From Lelliottia sp. JS-SCA-14 (lineage in GTDB: Bacteria; Pseudomonadota; Gammaproteobacteria; Enterobacterales; Enterobacteriaceae), in assembly GCF_035593345.1 (NCBI RefSeq), contig NZ_CP141606.1, forward strand, positions 3,720,001 to 3,784,000: a stretch of DNA of 64,000 nt. The letters run 5' to 3'. The notes beneath the pieces are model-generated. The model did not search any database and had not been told where the DNA came from. It was given only the letters and a program-made list of their open reading frames with translations. Below, piece by piece: positions 53,462 to 63,596 of the stretch (position 1 is its first letter; the number at the start of each line of letters is the position of its first letter). The position numbers and the translations under genes were made by a program.

Positions 53462-54171
53462 TATGCCTTCTCCTGAGGGATCGTACGGGTAAGATAAAAT
53501 TCCGCGAGCTGTAAATCTTCCGGGCGCGTCACTTTTATATTATCAGCGCGCCCCTCAACAAGCTCAGGGTGGTAACCGCAATACTCCAGCGCCGACGCTT
53601 CATCGGTGATGGTTGCGCCTTCATTGAGCGCGCGGGTTAAGCAGCTGTTGAGCAGTTCGCGGGGGAAAAACTGGGGGGTCAGCGCGTGCCATAAATCGAC
53701 GCGCTCAACGGTATGGGCAATCTTCTGCAGGCCTGGCTCGGCGCGTTTCATGGTGTCGCGCACAGGTGAGGCCAGAATGCCGCCTGTAGTACTGGTTTCG
53801 CTGAGTTTGAGCAAACGGGCCAGATCGTCCTGATGCAGACACGGGCGGGCGGCGTCGTGCACCAGCACCCACTGCGCATCTCCTGCGGCGCGAAGGCCAG
53901 CCAGAACGGAGTCGGCGCGCTCTGCGCCACCATCAACGACGGTAATCTGTGGATGATTTGCCAGCGGTAGCGCGGCAAAACGGGCATCGCCCGGACTGAT
54001 GGCGATCACGACGCGCGTCACCCGTGGGTTCGCCAGCAGCGCCGCCACGGAGTGTTCAAGGATCGTTTTGTCGCCAATGGAAAGGTACTGCTTAGGACAC
54101 TCTGTTTGCATGCGCCGACCGAAACCTGCTGCCGGTACCACAGCGCATACATCCGAAAAAGTCACTGCCAT
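53461..54171 (-). CDS. ispD: 2-C-methyl-D-erythritol 4-phosphate cytidylyltransferase
   Basis: IspD makes CDP-methylerythritol from MEP and CTP. The start at 54171 ([20 protein letters not shown]) gives 236 residues as in E. coli; a start 21 codons upstream would run into ftsB. The nucleotide-binding motif is [18 protein letters not shown] near residue 13, and the substrate region [15 protein letters not shown] lies near 102. It is downstream of ftsB by 19 nt. Confidence 0.98.
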   Translation of the reverse strand: MAVTFSDVCAVVPAAGFGRRMQTECPKQYLSIGDKTILEHSVAALLANPRVTRVVIAISPGDARFAALPLANHPQITVVDGGAERADSVLAGLRAAGDAQWVLVHDAARPCLHQDDLARLLKLSETSTTGGILASPVRDTMKRAEPGLQKIAHTVERVDLWHALTPQFFPRELLNSCLTRALNEGATITDEASALEYCGYHPELVEGRADNIKVTRPEDLQLAEFYLTRTIPQEKA

Positions 54172-54190
54172 GTCGTAATCCTGGGCCTGA

Positions 54191-54502
54191 TTATCGATTG
54201 TTTTGTGCTGAGCCCTGACTGCGTTTAGACGCATCCGGCACCAGACGATAAAAGGTTTCGCCCGGCTTGGTCATACTGAGTTCGTTACGTGCGCGTTCCT
54301 CAATCGCCTCTTGCCCGCCATTGAGGTCATCAATTTCAGCAAAGAGTTGATCGTTTCGCGCTTTAAGTTTTGCGTTCGTTGCCTGCTGTGCCGTGACGTC
54401 GTCATTGACGCGGCTGTAGTCGTGAAGACCGTTCTTACCGAACCACAGCGAATACTGCAGCCAGACCAGCAAAGCCAGCAACAGCAGTGTTAATTTACCC
54501 AT
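54191..54502 (-). CDS. ftsB: Cell division protein FtsB
   Basis: FtsB is a bitopic division protein that forms the FtsQLB complex controlling septal wall synthesis. The 103 residues equal the E. coli length. One membrane span ([18 protein letters not shown]) at the N-terminus is followed by a coiled coil ([20 protein letters not shown]). Confidence 0.98.
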   Translation of the reverse strand: MGKLTLLLLALLVWLQYSLWFGKNGLHDYSRVNDDVTAQQATNAKLKARNDQLFAEIDDLNGGQEAIEERARNELSMTKPGETFYRLVPDASKRSQGSAQNNR

Positions 54503-54580
54503 CCAGCCCCCTGAAAAACGGCATCATCATCCCATAACTTTCCGTTCGACTCTACTCTGGGGTTTTAATTATGTCTTAAG

Positions 54581-54904
54581 TTAGCCCATCAGCCATAAAA
54601 ACAGCAGGCCAAAGATGATCACTACCGTAGCAATGGTGATAACGGTGCTGTAGAGCAGCCGCCCGTTGAGCAGCGAGTGCAGCGCAATGCCGACCACCAC
54701 CGCGACGGGCATCAGTGCGAGGAAGAAAGGCCAGGTGTAGAGGAAGAAAAACAACGTATTGCGGCCATAGATCGCGAACGGGATGCCGAGCGCCAGCAAC
54801 CACGAGGCGAAGCCGACCACGGCCCCAGGAAGTGACCAGGTCGTCTCGTCATCAGCCGATACGGTTTCCGACCCGGTGATAATGTAATTCTCACTGTTAC
54901 GCAT
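54581..54904 (-). CDS. ygbE: YgbE inner-membrane protein (DUF3561)
   Basis: A 107-residue protein matching E. coli YgbE, starting MRNSENYIITGSETVSAD. Three hydrophobic segments follow, including TLFFFLYTWPFFLALMPV. Its function is unknown. An ATG six codons upstream is an alternative start. It lies between cysC and ftsB as in E. coli. Confidence 0.92.
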   Translation of the reverse strand: MRNSENYIITGSETVSADDETTWSLPGAVVGFASWLLALGIPFAIYGRNTLFFFLYTWPFFLALMPVAVVVGIALHSLLNGRLLYSTVITIATVVIIFGLLFLWLMG

Positions 54905-54963
54905 AGCAGTTCCTGTGACCATGACACATCTTACGGGCAGCGAGCTATCCGTTCGATACCGTC

Positions 54964-55569
54964 TCAGGATCTGATAATATCGCCCCGTCTGAGCAGGTCT
55001 AATAATTGGCTTACTAAATTTGTTACCAATTGTTGACCCTCCAGGTGAATTTCTGGCGATTCAGGCGCTTCGTAAACCGAGTCAATGCCGGTGAAATTGC
55101 GCAGCTCTCCCGCCCGGGCTTTTTTATACAGCCCCTTAGGATCGCGCGCTTCGCACACCTCCAGCGGCGTATCAACGAACACTTCGATAAACCGCTCGTG
55201 CCCCACGCGCTCGCGCACCATCTGCCGCTCAGCGCGATGGGGCGAGATAAACGCGGTTAACACCACCAGACCGGCATCGGCCATCAGGCTCGCCACTTCG
55301 CCCACGCGGCGAATATTCTCTTTGCGATCTTCGTCGCTAAAGCCCAGATCGCTGCACAGGCCGTGACGGACGTTGTCACCATCGAGTAAATAAGTGCTTA
55401 CACCCTGCTTATGCAGCGCCTCCTCCAGCGCCCCGGCGACGGTGGATTTCCCCGAACCGGAGAGCCCGGTAAACCACAGCACTACCCCACGGTGACCGTG
55501 GAGTTGTTCGCGCGCGCTGACCGTCACCGGATGAGGGTGCCAGACGACGTTCTCATCGTGCTGGGCCAT
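54964..55569 (-). CDS. cysC: Adenylyl-sulfate kinase CysC
   Basis: CysC phosphorylates APS to PAPS in assimilatory sulfate reduction. The 201 residues show Walker [17 protein letters not shown] near residue 34, and [20 protein letters not shown]. It shares one base with the cysN stop and is the last gene of cysG-D-N-C. Confidence 0.98.
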   Translation of the reverse strand: MAQHDENVVWHPHPVTVSAREQLHGHRGVVLWFTGLSGSGKSTVAGALEEALHKQGVSTYLLDGDNVRHGLCSDLGFSDEDRKENIRRVGEVASLMADAGLVVLTAFISPHRAERQMVRERVGHERFIEVFVDTPLEVCEARDPKGLYKKARAGELRNFTGIDSVYEAPESPEIHLEGQQLVTNLVSQLLDLLRRGDIIRS

Positions 55570-56996
55570 TATTTGCCTCCTAGCAAATCGCGTGCGCCCC
55601 AGTGCGGGAAGTGTTTGCGCACCAGCGCGTTCAGCTCCAGCTCAAAGGCGCTGAATTCAGAAGGCACGGCGGTCGCCTGCTCGTGCGGTTCGCGCACCAT
55701 CCCGGCACCGACGGTGACGTTGGTCAGACGGTCGATAAAGATCAGCCCGCCCGTCACCGGGTTTTGCTGATATTTGTCGAGCACCAGCGGCTCATCAAAG
55801 GTGAGATCCACCAGCCCAATCCCGTTCAGCGGCAGCTCGGTGACCTGATGCTGCGCCAGATTGTTGATGTCCACCTGATACTGAATGCCATCCACGCGCG
55901 CCCGGGTTTTCTTGCCCGCGATTTTAATGTCATAGCTCTGACCCGCCGTCAGCGGTTGTTCCGCCATCCACACCACGTCCAGAGAGGCACTCTGCACGGC
56001 AGGCACGCTCTCCTGCGCGTCCAGCAGCAGATCGCCCCGGCTGATATCGATCTCATCTTTCAGTACCAGGGTGACCGCTTCGCCCGCACCTGCTTCCGGC
56101 AGATCGCCGTCGAAGGTCACGATACGGGCGATGGTCGACTCCACGCCGGACGGCAGCGCCTTCACGCGCTGGCCGACTTTCACCACGCCGGAGGCAATGG
56201 TCCCGGAGAAGCCGCGGAAATCGAGGTTCGGGCGGTTCACATACTGCACCGGGAAGCGCATCGGCTGGCTTTCCACCGGGCGCTGGATTTCCACGGTTTC
56301 CAGCACTTCGAGCAGCGTCGGGCCGCTGTACCACGGCATATTCACGCTCTGGGTGGCGACGTTGTCGCCTTCCAGCGCGGAGAGCGGCACGAAGCGGATA
56401 TCCAGATTGCCCGGCAGCTGCCCGGCAAAGGTCAGGTAGCTCTCGCGGATCTCGTTGAATTTCTCTTCGCTGAAATTCACCAGATCCATTTTATTGACCG
56501 CCACCACCAGGTGTTTGATGCCCAGCAGGGTGGAGATAAAGCTGTGGCGACGGGTCTGATCCAGCACGCCTTTGCGCGCGTCCATCAGCAGGATCGCCAG
56601 CTCGCAGGTCGACGCGCCGGTCGCCATATTACGGGTGTACTGCTCGTGCCCTGGGGTATCGGCGATGATGAATTTGCGTTTCTCGGTGGAGAAATAGCGG
56701 TACGCCACGTCGATGGTAATCCCCTGCTCGCGCTCGGCCTGCAGACCATCCACCAGCAGGGCCAGGTCGAGTTTTTCGCCCTGCGTGCCGTGACGTTTGC
56801 TGTCGTTGTGCAGGGAGGAGAGCTGGTCTTCGTAAATCTGTCGCGTGTCGTGCAGCAGGCGGCCAATCAGGGTACTTTTCCCGTCATCGACGCTGCCGCA
56901 GGTCAGAAAGCGCAGCAGGCTTTTGTGCTGCTGAGCGTGAAGATAGGCTTCCACGCCGCCTTCATCAGCAATTTGTTGTGCAATAGTGGTGTTCAT
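55569..56996 (-). CDS. cysN: Sulfate adenylyltransferase subunit 1 (GTPase) CysN
   Basis: CysN hydrolyses GTP to drive APS formation by CysD. The 475 residues equal the E. coli length. The GTPase motifs are [15 protein letters not shown] near residue 34, [12 protein letters not shown] near 112 and VNKMDLV near 168, followed by EF-Tu-like beta-barrels. It starts 9 nt after cysD. Confidence 0.98.
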   Translation of the reverse strand: MNTTIAQQIADEGGVEAYLHAQQHKSLLRFLTCGSVDDGKSTLIGRLLHDTRQIYEDQLSSLHNDSKRHGTQGEKLDLALLVDGLQAEREQGITIDVAYRYFSTEKRKFIIADTPGHEQYTRNMATGASTCELAILLMDARKGVLDQTRRHSFISTLLGIKHLVVAVNKMDLVNFSEEKFNEIRESYLTFAGQLPGNLDIRFVPLSALEGDNVATQSVNMPWYSGPTLLEVLETVEIQRPVESQPMRFPVQYVNRPNLDFRGFSGTIASGVVKVGQRVKALPSGVESTIARIVTFDGDLPEAGAGEAVTLVLKDEIDISRGDLLLDAQESVPAVQSASLDVVWMAEQPLTAGQSYDIKIAGKKTRARVDGIQYQVDINNLAQHQVTELPLNGIGLVDLTFDEPLVLDKYQQNPVTGGLIFIDRLTNVTVGAGMVREPHEQATAVPSEFSAFELELNALVRKHFPHWGARDLLGGK

Positions 56997-57005
56997 GGCG
57001 GCTCC

Positions 57006-57914
57006 TTAGAAATAACCCTGACGTTTCTTCAGCTCCATTGAGCCTGCCTGGTCGCGGTCAATCATGCGCCCCTGTCGCTCACTGGTGGTGGAGACCAGCA
57101 TCTCTTCGATGATCTCCGGCAGCGTCTGCGCGTTCGACTCCACCGCGCCGGTCAGCGGCCAGCAGCCCAGCGTGCGGAAGCGCACCATCTGTTTCTTGAT
57201 CACTTCGCCCGGCTGCAAATCAATGCGATCGTCGTCGATCATCATCAGCATGCCGTCGCGCTCCAGCACCGGGCGCTCAGCCGCCAGATACAGTGGCACG
57301 ATTTCGATATTTTCCAGATAGATGTACTGCCAGATATCCAGCTCGGTCCAGTTGGAGAGCGGGAAGACGCGGATGCTTTCGCCTTTGTTGATCTGGCCGT
57401 TGTAGTTGTGCCACAGCTCCGGGCGCTGGTTTTTCGGATCCCAGCGGTGGAAGCGGTCGCGGAACGAGTAGATACGCTCTTTGGCACGGGATTTCTCTTC
57501 GTCACGACGCGCGCCGCCGAAGGCCGCATCAAAACCGTATTTGTTCAGGGCCTGCTTCAGCCCTTCGGTTTTCATGATGTCCGTATGTTTGGCGCTGCCG
57601 TGGACAAACGGGTTGATGCCCATCGCCACCCCTTCGGGGTTTTTGTGCACCAGCAGCTCGCAGCCGTAGGCTTTGGCGGTGCGGTCGCGGAACTCGTACA
57701 TCTCGCGGAATTTCCAGCCCGTATCCACGTGCAGCAGCGGGAACGGCAAGGTGCCCGGATAGAAGGCTTTACGCGCCAAATGCAGCATGACGCTGGAGTC
57801 TTTGCCGATGGAGTACATCATCACCGGGTTCGAAAATTCAGCAGCCACCTCGCGGATAATATGGATGCTTTCCGCTTCGAGTTGCCGCAGGTGGGTCAGT
57901 CGTTTTTGGTCCAT
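57006..57914 (-). CDS. cysD: Sulfate adenylyltransferase subunit 2 CysD
   Basis: CysD catalyses ATP + sulfate to APS. The 302 residues (E. coli 302) have the PP-loop [20 protein letters not shown] near residue 36 and [20 protein letters not shown] near 132. It lies 9 nt after cysG. Confidence 0.98.
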   Translation of the reverse strand: MDQKRLTHLRQLEAESIHIIREVAAEFSNPVMMYSIGKDSSVMLHLARKAFYPGTLPFPLLHVDTGWKFREMYEFRDRTAKAYGCELLVHKNPEGVAMGINPFVHGSAKHTDIMKTEGLKQALNKYGFDAAFGGARRDEEKSRAKERIYSFRDRFHRWDPKNQRPELWHNYNGQINKGESIRVFPLSNWTELDIWQYIYLENIEIVPLYLAAERPVLERDGMLMMIDDDRIDLQPGEVIKKQMVRFRTLGCWPLTGAVESNAQTLPEIIEEMLVSTTSERQGRMIDRDQAGSMELKKRQGYF

Positions 57915-57923
57915 AACCAGTCC

Positions 57924-59282
57924 TTAAGCCAGATTCACCACAGAAGAGCCAAAGCTTTCCGGGTTGGTTGTGTGTTGAAACCAGGCGAGCGTCTGATGCA
58001 GCTCAACCACCTCTCCCACCACAATCAGGGCGGGCATGGGGGCATTTTTCGCCAGGTTTGCAAGGTGTTGTAAGGTGCCGGTCGCGACATGCTGATCGCT
58101 GCGCGTTCCGCGTGAAATCACCGCCACCGGCGTCGCCTTATCGCGTCCGTGACGAATCAATTGTTCGCTGATGTCAGCGGCTTTCATGGTGCCCATGTAG
58201 ATCGCCAGCGTCTGACGACTCTGCGCCAGCTGCGCCCAGTCAAACGGCGTGCTGTCGGCTTTGTAATGCCCGGTGACGAAGGTCACGCTCTGGGCGTAGT
58301 CGCGATGCGTGAGCGGGATGCCGGCGTAGGCCGTCACCGCAGAGGCCGCCGTGATACCAGGCACGACCTGAAACGGCACGCCCGCCTGCGCGGCTGCCTG
58401 CAGCTCTTCGCCGCCGCGCCCGAAGATAAAGGGGTCACCGCCTTTGAGGCGCACCACGGTTTTTCCGGCCAGTGCGGCGTCAATCAGCATCTGGTTGGTT
58501 TCGTGCTGCGGCACCGAGTGCTCGCTCGCCCGTTTACCGACGCAGATTTGCTCGGCATCGCGACGAATAAGCTCACGCACCTCGTCGCTCACCAGATGAT
58601 CGTAAAAGACCACGTCTGCCTGCTGAATAACCTGCAGACCACGCAGCGTCAGCAGCCCGGCGTCTCCCGGCCCGGCACCGACCAGAATAATTTCGCCCTG
58701 CTGTTTTTCCGAAGCCTGAAGCGACTGCTCCAGCTCGCGCTCGGCTGCCTGTTCGTTTCCCGCCGCCATCAGGCTGGCGAAACGCCCGCGGAAGGCCTGC
58801 TCCCAGAAGCGGCGGCGTCCGGCGGTCGTGGTCACCTGCGATTTCAGGCGTTCACGAAAACTGCCCGCGACCTCCGCCATTCGGCCCAGGCTTGCAGGCA
58901 ACAGCGCTTCGAGCTTTTCACGCAGCAGACGCGCCAGTACCGGCGCGTTGCCGCCAGAGGAGATGGCAATCAGCAGCGGAGAACGGTCGACAATCGAGGG
59001 AAAGATAAATGAGCACAAAGGCTGGTCGTCCACCACATTCACCAGCCGGTGGCGGGCATTGGCCGCGTCGAACACCCGACGGTTCAGGGCGCGATCGTCC
59101 GTCGCGGCAATCACCAGCACCACATGGTCCAGCTGTGACTCATCAAACTCTGACGCTGTGACAATCTGCACCTGCGCGCCCGCCCGCTGTAAAAAAGCGA
59201 TTTTGCGATCGGCGATTTCGCCCGTCCCGACAACCAGCACCGGACGGTCTTTTAATGAAGCAAACAGCGGCAGATAGTCCAC
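57924..59282 (-). CDS. cysG: Siroheme synthase CysG, second-type, with an internal deletion (GTG start)
   Basis: CysG methylates uroporphyrinogen III, then oxidises and ferrochelates it to siroheme for sulfite reductase. The C-terminal methyltransferase ([18 protein letters not shown] near 197, [35 protein letters not shown]) is intact. The N-terminal dehydrogenase/ferrochelatase has [11 protein letters not shown] and IAATDD, but compared with E. coli about 19 residues are missing between residues 40 and 45. A C-terminal tail of about 14 residues ([15 protein letters not shown]) makes the total 452 against 457. GTG at 59280-59282 is the start. E. coli has its only cysG at nirBD. Confidence 0.93.
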   Translation of the reverse strand: MDYLPLFASLKDRPVLVVGTGEIADRKIAFLQRAGAQVQIVTASEFDESQLDHVVLVIAATDDRALNRRVFDAANARHRLVNVVDDQPLCSFIFPSIVDRSPLLIAISSGGNAPVLARLLREKLEALLPASLGRMAEVAGSFRERLKSQVTTTAGRRRFWEQAFRGRFASLMAAGNEQAAERELEQSLQASEKQQGEIILVGAGPGDAGLLTLRGLQVIQQADVVFYDHLVSDEVRELIRRDAEQICVGKRASEHSVPQHETNQMLIDAALAGKTVVRLKGGDPFIFGRGGEELQAAAQAGVPFQVVPGITAASAVTAYAGIPLTHRDYAQSVTFVTGHYKADSTPFDWAQLAQSRQTLAIYMGTMKAADISEQLIRHGRDKATPVAVISRGTRSDQHVATGTLQHLANLAKNAPMPALIVVGEVVELHQTLAWFQHTTNPESFGSSVVNLA

Positions 59283-59319
59283 GATGCACTAACTCGTCTC
59301 AACAACAGGAATAGTGGGA

Positions 59320-59402
59320 CTATAGGGGGCGGCTTAGAGTGAATGAAATTACGAATTGGAATGAGTAGTTACTCAATGGAATAACGACTCAGGAAAGCTA
59401 AT
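59320..59402 (-). promoter_or_regulatory. Probable cysGDNC promoter region
   Basis: On the reverse strand CTATAG at 59320-59325 lies 16 nt from a TTCATT. Further upstream are TTATTCCATTGAGTAACTAC and similar AT-rich half-sites, compatible with CysB binding, which has poor consensus. Confidence 0.4.
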
Positions 59403-59522
59403 ATCAAAAAGTGCTTAACGCGCGAAATATCGGGCATTTAAGAGCAAATGAAATTGTGTAAGCGCGGTCACAGTTTCATACTAGGCGCGTTAAAATTTTG
59501 TTCTATTTTTTAAGGACTCACT

Positions 59523-60566
59523 ATGTTTCGCGCAATGCGCCACCGTATCGCTGCCCTGGCGTTCGGCGTTTGCTGTATCCTCCCGGCTCAGGCAACCACT
59601 CACCCGTTGGGTGAGATCGCATCCACTCAGGCGCGCCATATTGCGACCATGTTCCCGGGCCGAATGACGGGGACGCCCGCAGAAATGCTCTCGGCGGATT
59701 ACGTTCGCCAGCAGTTTGCACAGATGGGCTACCAGAGCGATATTCGCGCCTTTCACAGCCGCTACATTTATACCTCACGCAATAACAGTAAAAATTGGCA
59801 CAACGTGACCGGCAGTACGGTTATCGCCGCGCATGAGGGCAAAACGGCGCAGCAGATTATTATCATGGCGCATCTCGATACCTTCGCGCCGATGAGCGAC
59901 GCGGACACCGACAACAATCTCGGCGGCCTGACGCTGCAGGGGATCGACGATAATGCCGCCGGTGTTGGCGTGATGTTAGAGCTGGCCGAGCGCATGAAAG
60001 ACATTCCGACCCAATACGGCATTCGTTTTGTCGCCACCAGCGGCGAAGAAGAAGGCAAACTCGGCGCGGAAAATCTGCTGGCGCGCATGAGCGCGGCGGA
60101 GAAGAAAAACACCCTGCTGGTTATTAACCTCGATAACCTGATCGTCGGCGATAAGCTCTATTTCAACAGCGGCAAAAGCACACCGAACTCCGTGCGCAAA
60201 TTGACGCGCGACCGCGCGCTGGCCATTGCGCGCAGCCAGGGCATTCTGGCGGCGATCAATCCGGGGCGTAACCCTGATTACCCGAAAGGCACCGGCTGCT
60301 GCGGCGATGGCGAAGTCTTTGATCAGGCGGGGATCCCGGTGCTGTACGTCGAGGCGACGAACTGGTCGCTGGGCAAAAAAGATGGCTATCAGCAGCGCAA
60401 CAAATCCAGAGCTTTCCCCGAGGGCACCAGCTGGCATGATGTGAGGCTGGACAACCAGCAGCATATCGATCAGGCGCTGCCCCAGCGCATCGAACATCGC
60501 AGCCGTGACGTGGTGAAAGTGATGCTGCCGCTGGTGAAGGAGCTGACGAAAGCGGGGAAAGCCTGA
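59523..60566 (+). CDS. iap: Aminopeptidase Iap (alkaline phosphatase isozyme conversion)
   Basis: Iap is a periplasmic M28 aminopeptidase that removes N-terminal arginine from alkaline phosphatase. The 347 residues (E. coli 345) start with a signal peptide ending near ...LPAQA. Zinc motifs are MAHLDTFAPMSDAD, GIDDNAAGVGVMLELAE and TSGEEEGKLGAENLL. AAGGAC precedes the ATG. It is divergent from cysG. Confidence 0.97.
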   Translation: MFRAMRHRIAALAFGVCCILPAQATTHPLGEIASTQARHIATMFPGRMTGTPAEMLSADYVRQQFAQMGYQSDIRAFHSRYIYTSRNNSKNWHNVTGSTVIAAHEGKTAQQIIIMAHLDTFAPMSDADTDNNLGGLTLQGIDDNAAGVGVMLELAERMKDIPTQYGIRFVATSGEEEGKLGAENLLARMSAAEKKNTLLVINLDNLIVGDKLYFNSGKSTPNSVRKLTRDRALAIARSQGILAAINPGRNPDYPKGTGCCGDGEVFDQAGIPVLYVEATNWSLGKKDGYQQRNKSRAFPEGTSWHDVRLDNQQHIDQALPQRIEHRSRDVVKVMLPLVKELTKAGKA

Positions 60567-60637
60567 GCAGAAAAGGGAATGGGTGCATGAGGTTAAACCC
60601 TGACAGCGCAATACGCGGGGTCACCCCCGCGTTGTTG

Positions 60638-60790
60638 CTACTTCTTCGGTTCGCAAGCAAGAACAGCTCTGAACTCCATACCACGCTCTCTGACACTCAA
60701 CTCGCAAAGCGAGTCTCGCACCATCAAGGTGAATCCTAATGCTGTGGCACACAGCACGATGATTGCCACCAGGGCGTATTTGGTCAGCAT
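60638..60790 (-). CDS. Hok/Gef-family type I toxin
   Basis: The 50-residue product ([20 protein letters not shown] at the start) closely resembles E. coli HokE: one membrane span, the conserved RDSLCEL(S)[18 protein letters not shown]. Hok proteins depolarise the inner membrane when over-made. GGAGG lies 6 nt before ATG 60790. A longer in-frame start (60826) and a 60-codon overlapping frame (60621-60803), which could be a Mok-type leader, also exist. The locus lies between iap and cysH. Confidence 0.85.
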   Translation of the reverse strand: MLTKYALVAIIVLCATALGFTLMVRDSLCELSVRERGMEFRAVLACEPKK

Positions 60791-60840
60791 GTATTGCCTC
60801 CATGCAAAGAAGAGGCTAACATCCAAACTGTCTCGGTTTA

Positions 60841-60920
60841 GACGTCGGCCTCAGGTGGATAGAAATATCTCCTGGGGCTTTCGCCTAACTGGAACCTTGA
60901 AAATGCTCAAAGCCAGTTAG
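60841..60920. other. Hok mRNA leader and possible Sok antisense region
   Basis: Upstream of hok, CTAACTGG (60885-60892) and CCAGTTAG (60913-60920) with inner TTGA/TCAA form a stem on the leader, and CCTCAGGTGG / TATCTCCTGGGGC resembles the Sok-hok pairing zones of chromosomal hok loci. I could not place Sok promoter or ends. Assignment is inference. Confidence 0.35.
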
Positions 60921-61057
60921 CCTCAAGCACCCGCCGCCATAGTACGTATCACACCGTCCCTGCCCAAACCTGTTGTGCTAAATGCAGAATGCGCCTCGCA
61001 ATAAAAATGCCCCCGCTCATGACAAACGGAGGCATCAGACAGCTTTCAACTCAAAAC

Positions 61058-61792
61058 TTACCCTTCGTGCAGGCCGCACTCACGCTTGAGCCCGAAGAAG
61101 CGCGTCTCTTCTTCTGCCATACCCGGCTCCCACTTGCGTGTGGTATGGGTGTCGCCCACCGACAGATAGCCCTGATCCCACAGCGGATGGTATTTCAGCC
61201 CGTGCTGTTGCAGATACTGGTACACGGTGCGGTTGTCCCAGTCGATAATCGGCAGGACTTTAAACACCCCGCGCTGAATGCCCAGCACCGGTAAACTGGC
61301 CCGACTGCCGGACTGCTCGCGGCGTAAACCAGCAAACCAGGTTTTACCGTTCAGCTCACTCAGCGCCCGATTCATCGGCTCGACTTTGTTGAGCTCATTG
61401 TATTTCTCAATACCCTCAACGCCCTGCTCCCACAGCTTACCGTAGCGCGCTTCCTGCCACGCCGCGCTCTGCTCCGCGCGATAGACCTTGAGATTCAGTT
61501 TGAGCTTGTCCGTCAGTTCATCGATGAACTGATAGGTTTCCGGGAACAGGTAGCCGGTATCCGTGAGGATCACCGGAATGTCCGGGCGGATCTGATTCAC
61601 CAGATGCAAACTCACCGCCGCCTGAATGCCAAAGCTCGACGAGAGCACATAATCGCCCGGCAGGTTTTCCAGCGCCCAAGCGACGCGGCCCTGTGCGTCG
61701 AGTTTCTCAAGCTGAGCGTTGGTTTCTGCGAGCGCGAGAATGCGTTCGACTTTGGGCAGATTGTTAAGGGCGTTTAGATCGAGTCTGGACAT
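61058..61792 (-). CDS. cysH: PAPS reductase CysH
   Basis: CysH reduces PAPS to sulfite with thioredoxin. The start at 61792 ([19 protein letters not shown]) gives 244 residues as in E. coli. The PP-loop is [16 protein letters not shown] near residue 47, and the catalytic cysteine is in the C-terminal ECGLHEG. A longer in-frame start in the upstream repeat is rejected. It is the last gene of cysJIH. Confidence 0.98.
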   Translation of the reverse strand: MSRLDLNALNNLPKVERILALAETNAQLEKLDAQGRVAWALENLPGDYVLSSSFGIQAAVSLHLVNQIRPDIPVILTDTGYLFPETYQFIDELTDKLKLNLKVYRAEQSAAWQEARYGKLWEQGVEGIEKYNELNKVEPMNRALSELNGKTWFAGLRREQSGSRASLPVLGIQRGVFKVLPIIDWDNRTVYQYLQQHGLKYHPLWDQGYLSVGDTHTTRKWEPGMAEEETRFFGLKRECGLHEG

Positions 61793-61811
61793 AAGTTCCT
61801 CACTGTTTGCG

Positions 61812-61876
61812 TTGCCTGATGGCGCTTCGCTTATCAGGCCTACAAAAACCGTCTGCGCTAGCGCCACCGGGCAACA
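61812..61876. repeat. REP/BIME in the cysI-cysH gap
   Basis: TTGCCTGATGGCGCTTCGCT followed by TATCAGGCCTACAA is a REP unit. An inverted partial unit (AGCGCCACCGGGCAA) follows. It lies inside the cysJIH operon. Confidence 0.8.
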
Positions 61877-61883
61877 GACCGCA

Positions 61884-63596
61884 CTACTCCCAGAAATCCC
61901 GCGCCGGATCGAGCACCGGACGGACGATGCCCGCACGCACCGTAAAGTCGCCGAAGCCTTCACCCGCTTCGCGCTCTTTCGCCCAGCGTCCGACCAGTTC
62001 GTCGAGGGAGTCGAGAATTTCCGGTTCGGTAATGTTTTCGCGATACATGCGCGGAATGCGTGTCCCGCTGCGGTTGCCGCCAAGATGGACGTTGTAGCGT
62101 CCCGGCGCTTTCCCCACCAGCCCCAGCTCCGCCAGCAGCGCACGGCCACAGCCGTTCGGGCAGCCGGTCACGCGCATCACAATGTGTTCGTCGCCGATGC
62201 CGTGTTTCTCCAGCACCGCTTCCACTTTATCGGTGAACGACGGCAGGAAACGCTCGGCCTCGGCCATCGCCAGCGGACAGGTCGGGAAGGAGACGCAGGC
62301 CATCGAGTTTTCGCGCTGCGGTTTCACCGCATCCATCAGCGTATGATCCCGCGCCAGCTTCTCAATCTTCGCTTTCTGGCTTTCCGGCACCCCGGCGATG
62401 ATCAGGTTCTGGTTCGCCGTGATGCGGAACTCGCCTTTATGGATCTTAGCAATTTCCAGCAGACCGGTTTTCAGCGGACGGCCTGGATAATCCAGAATAC
62501 GACCGTTCTCGATAAACAGCGTCAGATGCCATTTATTGTCGATGCCTTTCACCCAGCCGATGCGATCGCCGCGACCGGTGAACTCGTACGGACGGATCGG
62601 CGCGAAGGTGATCCCTGCGCGACGCTCCACTTCCGCCTTAAAGGTCTCGACGCCGACGCGCTCAAGGGTGTATTTGGTTTTCGCGTTTTTACGATCCGTA
62701 CGGTTGCCCCAGTCGCGCTGGGTGGTCACCACCGCCTCGGCCACCGCCAGGGTGTGCTCCAGCGGGATATAGCCAAACTCGCTCGCCGTACGGGCGTAGG
62801 TTTTCTTGTTGCCGTGCTCAATCGACAGGCCGCCGCCCACCAGCAGGTTGAAGCCCACCAGCTTGCCGTTCTCGGCAATCGCCACGAAGTTCATGTCGTT
62901 GGCGTGGAGATCGATATCGTTCTGCGGCGGGATCACCACGGTGGTTTTGAACTTACGCGGCAGATAGGTCTGACCGAGGATCGGCTCTTCGTCCGTGGTC
63001 GCGACCTTCTCCTGATCGAGCCAAATCTCCGCGTAGGCGCGAGTGCGCGGCAGCAGATGTTCAGAGATCTTTTTCGCCCATTCGTAGGCTTCGGCGTGCA
63101 GCTCGGACTCGAACGGGTTCGAGGTGCAGAGCACGTTACGGTTCATGTCGTTGGCGGTCGCCAGCGCGTCGAGGCCCACGGAGTGCAACATCTGATGCAC
63201 CGGTTTGACGTTCTTCTTCAGAATGCCGTGGAACTGGAAGGTCTGACGGTTGGTCAGACGAATGCTGCCGTAAATAGTGTTGTCGTGGGCGAACTTATCA
63301 ATCGCCTGCCACTGCTTCGTGGTGATGACACCACCCGGCAGACGACAGCGCAGGAGCATCGCATGACGGGGTTCGAGTTTTTGCTCAGCACGCTCGGCGC
63401 GGATATCGCGGTCGTCCTGCTGGTACATGCCGTGGAAGCGGATCAGCAGGAAGTTGTCGCCTTTGAAACCGCCGGTCAGACCGTCATTTAAATCTTCGGC
63501 AATGGTGCCGCGCAGGTAGTTGCTCTCTACCTTCATGCGCTCGGCGTCCGTCAGTTTGCCTTCGACCACCAGTGGGCCAGGGTGTTTTTCGCTCAT
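61884..63596 (-). CDS. cysI: Sulfite reductase hemoprotein CysI
   Basis: CysI reduces sulfite to sulfide at a siroheme/4Fe-4S site. The 570 residues equal the E. coli length. Cluster ligands are [17 protein letters not shown] near residue 434 and [16 protein letters not shown] near 478. The start codon overlaps the cysJ stop (TAATG). Confidence 0.98.
   Translation of the reverse strand: MSEKHPGPLVVEGKLTDAERMKVESNYLRGTIAEDLNDGLTGGFKGDNFLLIRFHGMYQQDDRDIRAERAEQKLEPRHAMLLRCRLPGGVITTKQWQAIDKFAHDNTIYGSIRLTNRQTFQFHGILKKNVKPVHQMLHSVGLDALATANDMNRNVLCTSNPFESELHAEAYEWAKKISEHLLPRTRAYAEIWLDQEKVATTDEEPILGQTYLPRKFKTTVVIPPQNDIDLHANDMNFVAIAENGKLVGFNLLVGGGLSIEHGNKKTYARTASEFGYIPLEHTLAVAEAVVTTQRDWGNRTDRKNAKTKYTLERVGVETFKAEVERRAGITFAPIRPYEFTGRGDRIGWVKGIDNKWHLTLFIENGRILDYPGRPLKTGLLEIAKIHKGEFRITANQNLIIAGVPESQKAKIEKLARDHTLMDAVKPQRENSMACVSFPTCPLAMAEAERFLPSFTDKVEAVLEKHGIGDEHIVMRVTGCPNGCGRALLAELGLVGKAPGRYNVHLGGNRSGTRIPRMYRENITEPEILDSLDELVGRWAKEREAGEGFGDFTVRAGIVRPVLDPARDFWE

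Noticed and set aside
55602..57041. Open frame of 479 codons on the plus strand
   Set aside because: Antisense to cysN, whose GTPase motifs are intact.
60621..60803. 60-codon frame overlapping hok as a definite Mok protein
   Set aside because: Position fits a Mok leader, but the sequence has no recognisable similarity and could be chance.
60567..61057. CRISPR array or cas genes expected from E. coli synteny
   Set aside because: No repeat-spacer pattern or cas-like ORF is present; the interval holds a hok-type gene and leader.
61719..63491. Open frame of 590 codons on the plus strand
   Set aside because: Antisense to cysI and the start of cysH; a by-product of GC-rich codon use.
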